From positions 163,143-175,108 of the forward strand of contig MU646672.1 in NCBI GenBank assembly GCA_026770585.1: DNA of 11,966 nt. The letters run 5' to 3'. The stretch is from Baffinella frigidus (taxonomy: Eukaryota > Cryptophyceae > Cryptomonadales > Baffinellaceae). This document shows, in pieces, positions 6,877 through 11,966 of this stretch; positions within the stretch are counted from its first letter, which is position 1; every line of letters begins with the position of its first letter. The translations under genes were made by a program, and so were the position numbers. The notes under the pieces are model-generated. The model was not told the origin of the DNA. It was given only the letters and a program-made list of their open reading frames with translations, and searched no databases.

Positions 6877-7232
6877 AACCCCCCTTCGAAGTCCGCTGTG
6901 TGGTTGGGATTCATATTATTCATTGCCGTCCCGACCTGTAGCCACGGCAGGTCATTACTGGCAATTTCAGAACGCAACGCTTCATTTCGTGGTACTGTAT
7001 GGTACGTAGCCACCATCGATTCCGCAGCCACTCGTCTTTTCCACGTTCGATCCGAATGCAAAATTTCGGACCCGGGTACATTTTGTAAAAAAAAACTTGT
7101 AGCCGGAGTTCTGACTTACGACCTGGCGTGGGTGAATACGAATCCCAAGGTGAAGAGTGCAAGAATATGAATATGAACCCCAACGTCGATGATACGGTTC
7201 AAACTCAGTACACATCTGAAGCCTCCCACGTG

Positions 7233-7307
7233 TTCCAATGAAATTTACTACACAGAACAATCTTTATTAGTAATATTAAAGCAAACGTGTTGTAATTTTC
7301 ATTGAAA
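7233..7307. mobile_element. Short element with the family D core but different ends
   Basis: TTCCAATGAAATTTACTACAC at the left and GTAATTTTCATTGAAA at the right form inverted ends. The centre TTTATTAGTAATATTAAAG matches the family D core. The family D arm (TTATCCGGGG) is absent. Confidence 0.68.
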
Positions 7308-7432
7308 TCCCGCGCGCTCCCCGACCTGTGCGCGAAGAGTGCGCAAATATGAATCTCAAAGTCATGTAGAGCGATTCCGGTAGAGCGCTGGCGGGAAAAC
7401 TTGGCCGATTTCAACGAGATTTTTTTGCAGAA

Positions 7433-7485
7433 TTTGTACCAGAATCGTTTGGATGGACCGGTTTCATGTCACGTCCTGGTACAAA
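7433..7485. repeat. 10-bp inverted repeat
   Basis: TTTGTACCAG at 7433-7442 pairs perfectly with CTGGTACAAA at 7476-7485. The surrounding 7380-7560 is AT-rich with T and A runs. It may be the centre of a decayed foldback element. Confidence 0.5.
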
Positions 7486-7568
7486 AGCTGTGGATTTCTG
7501 AAAATATTTTTAAATGTCGGCAGCTTCTCGACCTCCCGCATGAAAACGAATCCCAGAAAACTCTGTGT

Positions 7569-7610
7569 CAACCCTAAACCCTAAACCCTCAACCCTCAAC
7601 CCTCAACCCT
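7569..7610 (-). repeat. CCCTAAA/CCCTCAA short array
   Basis: Two CCCTAAA units followed by three or four CCCTCAA units, in the opposite orientation to the 1-1240 arrays. A CTCTCTCTCTAGAGGGAGAG hairpin follows at about 7641-7660. Confidence 0.9.
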
Positions 7611-7757
7611 ACACTCTCTGTCAGAAAACTCTCTCGCGCTCTCTCTCTAGAGGGAGAGAGACCGACCTATACCTCTAGTAGTGCATGAAAATGAATCGCA
7701 GAGTGTATGATACGTCCCGACCTGTGCCACTCCAGGCCCATGGGTGGGGTATTCCAT

Positions 7758-7856
7758 GCTCGTTCTTGGAGCCGTTTGCTCGTTCTTGGAGCCATTTTTA
7801 TGCTAAAAAATGACTTTTGAGAAATTTTCCCGTCAAAAAATGACTTTTGAATACCC
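7758..7856 (+). repeat. Two short duplications
   Basis: GCTCGTTCTTGGAGCC occurs at 7758 and 7779 (21-bp period). AAAAAATGACTTTTGA occurs near 7804 and 7836 (about 31-bp spacing). Both look like replication-slippage duplications. Confidence 0.8.
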
Positions 7857-7958
7857 CCCCCTCCAGCCCTGCATGGCGTGAAGAGTGCGTGAATACGAAT
7901 CCCAGAGTCTGTGATACGGTTGGCCGCACTACCTTTGTACCACGATGTGTATCACGAA

Positions 7959-8107
7959 TAATGCACTGCCAGGGCGGAGTTTTTGTATGAGTCAACTCAA
8001 GGCGAAAATCGGTTTTCGAAGTACCCAATCTGGGTACCTCATTTCTAAGTTGGCAGATTTTGTAAGTGAATTGACTTTTACAAAATCACCGGCCTGGCAG
8101 TGTAATA
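7959..8107. mobile_element. Decayed foldback element, apex at 8021-8037
   Basis: The left arm from TAATGCACTGCCAGGGCGG aligns with the reverse complement of the right arm, which ends CCGGCCTGGCAGTGTAAT, over roughly 55 bp with scattered differences. The apex is GTACCCAATCTGGGTAC. No coding capacity. A 24-bp direct duplication (AATAGAAAGACTCGA at 8104 and 8128) abuts its right end. Confidence 0.62.
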
Positions 8108-8217
8108 GAAAGACTCGACTCACGAATAATAGAAAGACTCGAGTCGGATTTTAGTTTTGCGATCTGTGGACCTCTTCGCCTCCGGGCGCGGATAGGCGTT
8201 TCGAGGGTGGATGCACT

Positions 8218-8389
8218 TTAATAGGGTAACGTCCGGAAAACCGGGTAGTTAGGCCTACGGTATTGCCTACGGTAGGCCGTAGGGCTCCTAGGACCTGATG
8301 TTTCGTAGGACCCCCCCTAGGCCCCTACGGCCTACCGTAGGCAATGCCGTAGGCTTAACTACCCGGTTTTCAGGACGTTAGCCTATGAA
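8218..8389. mobile_element. Foldback element, family B, copy 3 (diverged centre)
   Basis: Outer arms TTAATAGGGTAACGTCCGG and CAGGACGTTAGCCTATGAA carry matching changes relative to copies 1 and 2 (GTCC on the left, GGAC on the right), so pairing is kept. ACCGGGTAGTTAGGC and its complement continue the hairpin. The centre (GGACCTGATGTTTCGTAGGA) differs from the other copies. Confidence 0.8.
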
Positions 8390-8717
8390 CTTGGGTGTTT
8401 CATACCCACGCCAGGTCACAATTCGATGTTTTATTTTCACTGCACGATCGTGAAGTAAAGCTGATTCTACCTGGGACACACGCCAAAAGTGTTGGGAATT
8501 AGAGCTCTTTGCCGCCGCATTTTTTTTATATAAAAAAATGTGTACCAGGGTGAGCCATCTATTGCGAACGAGTGTGTATGAAAATCCCACTTCTACCCTG
8601 GCGTGGCCTGGCTCTGCCGGAGTCGATCTGGACTCGCCATGTGAACTATATAACAGATGCTCATTTTGATGCCTGCTGTGCCGGAGTTCCCATCTAAATT
8701 TTTTCTATGGCGCGCGT
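8390..8717. other. Intergenic with small palindromes; no recognised gene
   Basis: CACGATCGTG at about 8442-8451 and CATTTTTTTTATATAAAA followed by AAATG near 8518-8540 are palindromic. CCTGGCTCTGCCGGAGT followed by a G(G/A)CTC(G/A)CCAT end occurs at 8607-8640 and again at 8916-8949, on either side of the next element. Confidence 0.6.
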
Positions 8718-8886
8718 CTACGAGGGAGGACTACATGTCATATCCGGCCAACCGCGGACTGATCTTGCGGTTGCCGGCAAGGTCAAAGTGAATTATTTGT
8801 GGATATCTCCGTCAACTTTTGCCGATTTCAAGTGGAAACAATAGAAAGACGCAGGGCGTAAAATGACATGTAGCTCTCCCGCGTAG
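8718..8886. mobile_element. Inverted-repeat element with 24-bp arms
   Basis: CTACGAGGGAGGACTACATG plus TCAT (8718-8741) pairs with ATGACATGTAGCTCTCCCGC plus GTAG (8863-8886) with three or so mismatches. Inside, GGCCAACCGC and GCGGTTGCC form a hairpin near 8747-8777. The 34-bp direct repeats at 8607 and 8916 lie outside both arms, so a larger local duplication may be involved. Confidence 0.62.
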
Positions 8887-9033
8887 GTAGATTGGACCGA
8901 GGCAGAGCTACATACCCTGGCTCTGCCGGAGTAAAACTGGGCTCACCATAATAAATCAAAAAGAGCAGGAAATCTAGTACAAAAGTGCAACTAAAATACT
9001 TTCATGGCGAGCCGAGTTTTCTGAGGCGGAGAT

Positions 9034-9101
9034 ACTCTCGCTCTGTCTCTCTCTCTCTCCCTCTCTCTCTCTCTCTGTCTCAGTTTCTCTCTCTGTCTCT
9101 C
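9034..9101 (+). repeat. CT microsatellite
   Basis: CT dinucleotide repeat with TGTCTC and CAGTTTC interruptions. The plus-strand open frame crossing it starts with a Ser-Leu run and shows no family signature. Confidence 0.9.
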
Positions 9102-9131
9102 CACATACCCGAGATGACGGAGATAAGGTTG

Positions 9132-10105
9132 CGGCGCACGAGGAAAGGCGTCTTCTCCGACAGGAACGAGAAGCAGCTATCCAGGATCCGCGTCGCCGTC
9201 ACGTTCCCCACCAGCCTGAGATCGGATAGCGTTGTTAAGGATATGGCGTTTGGGTTTTGGGTTTTGGGATTTGTCGCCGTGACGTGCCCCACCAGCCTGC
9301 AAAAAATCGCACCGGGATCAGGGTTGAATGACCGACTCGCAACGTAAATGAATGGGCGCATTATCACTTTTTATGATGTGGTAGCTTTTATTGGCGCACG
9401 AGGAACGTCGTCTTCCACCCTGGAGGGGACTTGCGGCCAATCCCGAATAACCCTTTAACGCAAAAGTTGACATGATTTATACCACTAAAATACATATTAG
9501 ACCTTTTTGTACCAGATCCATTCATCACGGGGGCGCCACATTGTGGCGCCATCTCAAGGGGAGTTGACTTAAGAATGCTCAAAATACCATAATGTTCCAT
9601 CCAGGGTGGTATACCACTAAAATACATATTAGACCTTTTTGTACCAGATCCATTCATCACGGGGGCGCCACATTGTGGCGCCATCTCAAGGGGAGTTGAC
9701 TTAAGAATGCTCAAAATACCATAATGTTCCATCCAGGGTGGTCCTACGCAAGAAACGCGAAGCAGCTCTCCAGGATCCGCGTCGCGGTCACGTCCCCCAC
9801 CAGCCTGAGATCGGATAGCGTTGTTGCGGGTGCGGGTTTTCGGTTTTGGAAATCGTCGCCGTGACGCTGCGCACGAGCCAGAGAGATCGGACAGGGTTGT
9901 TGAGGGTGAAGGTTTTGGGGTTTTCGTTTTTTGGAATTTGTCGCCGTGACCTGCAAAATCGCATCGCGCCACCTAATAGAACCTATTTCGCTTGGCGTCC
10001 ATGTAAAGAATTTCCGGAACAAATCCAGTATTGAGGAACGAGAAGCAGCTATCCAGGATCCGCGTCGCCGTCACGTTCCCCACCAGCCTCAGATCGCATT
10101 GGGAG
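9132..10105 (+). repeat. Repeated module with six copies of a GTCGCCGT...CCACCAGCCTG unit
   Basis: Unit starts lie at about 9192, 9273, 9781, 9855, 9940 and 10064; tandem neighbours are 74-85 bp apart. Typical parts are GTCGCCGTCACGTTCCCCAC, CAGCCTGAGATCGGATAGCG, TTGTT and a GGTTTTGGG-rich tail. A longer leader (GCGCACGAGGAA ... GAAGCAGCTATCCAGGATCC) precedes the units at 9132 and 10033 and, interrupted by an insertion, at 9394. No convincing protein is encoded on either strand. Confidence 0.82.
9413..9741. mobile_element. Insertion with CCACCCTGGA ends containing a perfect 132-bp tandem duplication
   Basis: Ends CCACCCTGGAGGG (9413) and CCATCCAGGGTGG (to 9741) are inverted with one mismatch. 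Inside, a 132-bp unit occurs twice head to tail (9479-9610, 9611-9742) with no difference that I can see. Each unit carries the palindrome GGCGCCACATTGTGGCGCC. TCTT precedes and TCCT follows, a possible imperfect 4-bp target duplication. The uninterrupted module at 9132 serves as an empty-site comparison. As 132 is divisible by three, the duplication keeps a minus-strand frame open (9388-9972, two 44-residue repeats), which I do not accept as a gene. Confidence 0.7.
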
Positions 10106-10246
10106 GAGGGTTTATGATTTTTTTTTGGATGGAAATAAAATCGTGGTCTGTTTCAAAACTCCTGATGTTGTCGTGCGGAATCCGGAGGAGAGATGGATTC
10201 AGTCAAGACTCACTCCCAGAGGGGATTGGAGCTTTCCCTTGAGAAA

Positions 10247-10386
10247 CTAATTTCGGACCAAGACAGAATCTGTCCCGCTATCTTAGGCTCTCCACGCGGA
10301 AGGTAAGGGTGTATATGCTATTTTAGGCATCAAATGATGCTATCTTACGCCTTTTCATTAGGACAGATTCTGGTATGGTCCGAGAT
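10247..10386. mobile_element. MITE-like element J with probable GAAA target duplication
   Basis: TCGGACCAAGACAGAATCTG plus TCC (10253-10275) pairs with GGACAGATTCTGGTATGGTC plus CGA (10361-10383) with three or so mismatches. GAAA lies at 10243-10246 and 10387-10390. The paralogous site in copy B reads CCAGAAATGAGG, with GAAA once and no insertion. The interior contains CTATCTTA(G/C)GC-like repeats and no gene. The exact ends are uncertain by a few bases. Confidence 0.75.
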
Positions 10387-10560
10387 GAAAATGAGGCCAA
10401 CGCCTCCATTTCCCTATGGCCACGCCAGAGTGGAGGAGGGGGTTAATTTTTGTATGGAGGAGTGATGGATTTAGTGAAGACTCACTCCCAGAGGGAAATG
10501 GAGCTTTCCCTCCAGAAATGAGGCCAACGCCTTGTTATTTCGTTATTTTCGCCTCCATTT

Positions 10561-10700
10561 TAATCTCCATACAAGTATTAATTAATTGCTTTTGGCAACG
10601 AAAATTACTACACGATTTGCTCATAAAAGTAATAGTAGAGCGTGTGTGTAGTAAATTTCGTTGCACCAAAAGCAATTGATTAATACTTTTGTGGAGATGA
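10561..10700. mobile_element. MITE-like element K with ATTT target duplication
   Basis: Ends TAATCTCCATACAAGTATTA and its diverged complement (TAATACTTTTGTGGAGATGA at 10681-10700) enclose the core ACTACACGATTTGCTCATAA ... GTGTGTAGTAAATTTCGTTG. ATTT is present at 10557-10560 and 10701-10704. The uninterrupted paralogue at 10402-10420 reads GCCTCCATTTCCCTATGG, so excision of the element plus one ATTT restores it exactly. A half copy lies at 5926-6019. The core resembles that of family D, whose ends are different. Confidence 0.88.
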
Positions 10701-10748
10701 ATTTCCCTATGGCCACGCCAGAGTGGAGGAGGGGGTTAATTTTTTAAA

Positions 10749-10766
10749 ACCGTGTCAGGACACGGT
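10749..10766. repeat. Short hairpin ACCGTGTC-AG-GACACGGT
   Basis: Perfect 8-bp arms with a 2-bp loop just after the duplicated block. A second near-palindrome TGCCTTGCAGGGCA lies at 10787-10800. No gene is recognised between 10767 and 10977. Confidence 0.7.
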
Positions 10767-10977
10767 CTTTGACTTTTGAAAACTACTGCCTTGCAGGGCA
10801 ATCGACTTTTGGCGACCCCTTCGAAGACTGTGGCGTGGGGGAGCGACTGTGTTTAGATCAGTTACTCGCACCGATTAGTTCACCGTTGAGGTCAGGCTGC
10901 GTGAACCCCAGAGGATGGATGGAGCTCAAATGGCTCTGCTAGCTTCAGTCAGAAAGGGAGAATCAGAAATGTCTGTG

Positions 10978-11541
10978 CTAGCGCCAGGTGTGTGCTGATT
11001 TTGGAACACGACCATGCTTATCACGCACCGGGATTCTTCCATTGGGCTTAACTTTCGAATGAAGCCCGGGACCAGCAAGGTTCTCGACGGCACATTGCAC
11101 CCACGTGAGCGCCGATGCCGAGGGGAGGCCCGTGGTGCTATCTGCCCGGCTTTCAGGGGGGGGGGGTGCGCACCGCAGCCCAGCCGTTGCAGCGAGCCGC
11201 ACCGGCGTCGAGGCATGCTTCTCCGGCGGAATGTTGTCGAACGCGAACTTCATCAGCGGCGCCAGGCTCGCCCCCGCCGCATCCGGGGTGTCCTCGAAGG
11301 AGGATAGGCCGGGGTTCGTCTTCTTCTTCGGGGCGGGGAACGCCACAGTGGGGAGCCCATCCGCGGCACCCGTCCACTTCACAGAGAACACGTGGACACG
11401 GCACCCGGACGACCCGGCGTCAATCACGATGAAGTACTCCTCGGCGGCGGGCCCGGTTGACAACGCCACGTCGCTGGGAGGCTCGGCGAGCGCGCCGAGC
11501 GCGAGGAGGAGCGCGAGGAGCACCCCCGAAGGCGCCCGCAT
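10978..11541 (-). CDS. Apyrase (GDA1/CD39 NTPDase) N-terminal part; homology ends after ACR2
   Basis: The family hydrolyses nucleoside tri- and diphosphates, usually in the secretory pathway or outside the cell. I choose the Met at 11541 because it opens a signal-peptide-like segment: MRAPSG, then the hydrophobic run VLLALLLALGALA (residues 7-19). A Met at 11643 in the same frame would add 34 unlikely residues. Residues 38-52, IVIDAGSSGCRVHVF, match apyrase conserved region 1 (phosphate-binding DAGSSG; Cys where Thr is common). Residues about 76-123 (NPGLSSFEDTPDAAGASLAP ... TPVRLAATAGLR) match the family up to ACR2 (ATAGLR). After Arg123 (11173) the frame runs through Pro residues from a C11 tract to a stop at 10978 with no ACR3-ACR5, although family members are normally about 400-550 residues. 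Possible reasons: an intron starting at GTGCGC (11173), or truncation. Residues 124-187 are probably not real protein. The GC-rich coding part contrasts with the repeats to its left. Confidence 0.8.
   Translation of the reverse strand: MRAPSGVLLALLLALGALAEPPSDVALSTGPAAEEYFIVIDAGSSGCRVHVFSVKWTGAADGLPTVAFPAPKKKTNPGLSSFEDTPDAAGASLAPLMKFAFDNIPPEKHASTPVRLAATAGLRCAPPPPESRADSTTGLPSASALTWVQCAVENLAGPGLHSKVKPNGRIPVRDKHGRVPKSAHTWR
11156..11166 (+). repeat. G11 homopolymer (C11 in the apyrase sense strand)
   Basis: Eleven G on + beginning six bases beyond the last family-like codon of the apyrase. It is a likely place for sequencing error or slippage. A length change would shift the minus-strand frame, but the other two frames downstream show no ACR3 either, so a simple frameshift does not restore the homology. 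Confidence 0.85.
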
Positions 11542-11584
11542 CCTTCGATCGCGACGACCCGTCACCTTCGAAAATCCGGAGGCA

Positions 11585-11610
11585 GTTGGAGCCCTTTCAA
11601 GGGCTCCAAC
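11585..11610. promoter_or_regulatory. Inverted repeat 44 bp upstream of the apyrase start
   Basis: GTTGGAGCCCTT and AAGGGCTCCAAC are 12-bp perfect arms around a TC centre. It would lie in the 5' leader or core promoter of the apyrase. CCACCCCTTAAGTGG at 11617-11631 is a second partial palindrome and resembles the family A end (CCCTTAAGTGG). A regulatory role is only a guess. Confidence 0.45.
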
Positions 11611-11631
11611 TTTTAGCCACCCCTTAAGTGG

Positions 11632-11966
11632 TCCTGTCAACATACCACCTCCATCCTGATTTTGGATCCGCGAGAGGGCGACACGTGTGCACCTTGGGTG
11701 CGCTCAACGAGGCCTTCGAAGGCACTCTCTTCCACGCTCGCCTGCCGCCCAAACCTTCTCGTGCCGGCGCCGCGTCGTCCGCAAACCGCTGAGGTGCGCC
11801 CCCCGCCCCGCCGGACCTGCCAGTCGCGAGAGTTGTGGTGTCTGGACAGCACCATCGTGGCACGGCGAGACGATCAGATGATGCTCTATTACTTGGTTCG
11901 TGTTTCCGAATTGGGATGTAAGACCCCCGCAAAAATATGTGATAAACTTCAAGTAGCTGATTCTCG
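11632..11966. other. GC-rich region upstream of the apyrase, no recognised gene
   Basis: Overlapping open frames exist on both strands (up to 102 codons on minus, 11624-11932), as expected in GC-rich DNA. None shows a motif I recognise. It may be apyrase promoter or 5' leader, or part of a neighbouring gene cut by the window edge. The composition shifts to AT-rich beyond about 11880. Confidence 0.5.

Larger units (their letters stand above)
7119..7925 (+). repeat. Dispersed ~50 bp module (GAATACGAATCCCAGAG), at least six copies
   Basis: Approximate consensus: CGACCTGGCGTG, GAAGAGTGCGTGAATACG, AATCCCAGAGTCTGTGATAC, GGTT. Copies or partial copies lie near 7119-7150, 7151-7200, 7321-7368, 7529-7568, 7662-7730 and 7866-7922. 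They differ in which part is kept. No protein signature is present. The stretch 6880-7118 between the family C element and these copies shows no recognised gene. Confidence 0.7.
10182..10745 (+). repeat. Direct duplication, each copy carrying a different insertion
   Basis: Copy A (10182-10451) and copy B (10454-10745) share GAAGACTCACTCCCAGAGG or its near match, GGAGCTTTCCC, AATGAGGCCAACGCC and a 44-bp identical end starting ATTTCCCTATGGCCACGCCA. Copy A is interrupted by the element at 10247-10386, copy B by the element at 10561-10700. Each copy is intact where the other is interrupted. Copy B has about 20 extra bp (TTGTTATTTCGTTATTTTC) before its insertion. Confidence 0.88.

Noticed and set aside
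8985-9347. 120-codon plus-strand frame with a Ser-Leu run
   Set aside because: It crosses a CT microsatellite and continues into the repeated module, where minus-strand frames are also open. No domain is recognisable.
9388-9972. 194-codon minus-strand frame, the second longest in the window
   Set aside because: It spans an insertion boundary and a repeated module, contains a translated 132-bp duplication and matches no family I recognise. It could be reconsidered if transcripts were found.
11156-11166. Simple frameshift in the G11 tract as the reason the apyrase homology ends
   Set aside because: The two other minus-strand frames downstream also lack ACR3-like sequence, so a length error there would not restore the family match.
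11585-11610. Rho-independent-type terminator
   Set aside because: The hairpin is not followed by a U run in a sensible gene context, and it lies upstream of the apyrase start.
11105-11659. 184-codon plus-strand frame opposite the apyrase
   Set aside because: It is an antisense shadow of GC-rich coding sequence; the apyrase motifs are on the minus strand.

Overview
The window looks like nuclear DNA of a eukaryote, probably an alga or other protist. It is dominated by plant/alga-type telomeric repeats (TTTAGGG and the variants TTCAGGG, TTGAGGG), CT microsatellites, minisatellites and many hairpin-forming elements. It has no operon-like gene packing, and only one stretch has a recognisable protein signature. 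Translated repeats of the form STLNPQP and SEVPLY recall, from memory only, low-complexity predicted proteins of the cryptophyte Baffinella. I treat that as a weak hint, not an identification.

Layout. 1-1240 is degenerate TTTAGGG array with embedded spacer modules and one foldback element. 1250-3100 mixes repeated modules, foldback elements and CT microsatellites. 3120-5540 holds two well-preserved MITE-like elements, a third half copy, a nested palindrome cluster and a CCCTCAA array. 5560-6265 has three copies of a ~100 bp module separated by broken elements, then another TTTAGGG array. 6266-6750 is a five-unit minisatellite. 6790-8960 is a patchwork of short dispersed repeats and foldback elements. 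9130-10105 is a repeated module interrupted by an element that contains a perfect 132 bp duplication. 10182-10745 is a direct duplication in which each copy is interrupted by a different element.

11173-11541 (minus strand) is the GC-rich start of an apyrase (GDA1/CD39 family NTPDase): signal peptide, ACR1 and ACR2. The homology then stops abruptly.

The telomere-type arrays occur in both orientations. The one at the left edge has its G-rich strand on +, which is the wrong way round for a left chromosome end. The window is therefore best read as interstitial or subtelomeric repeat territory bordering a single gene.

No complete transposase, reverse transcriptase or other autonomous mobile-element protein is visible, so all the elements appear non-autonomous. 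The most interesting signal is the set of hairpin elements. Several show apparent 4-bp target duplications, two sit in paralogous sites whose partner copy is empty, two copies show co-varying arms, and different terminal repeats share the same internal cores.
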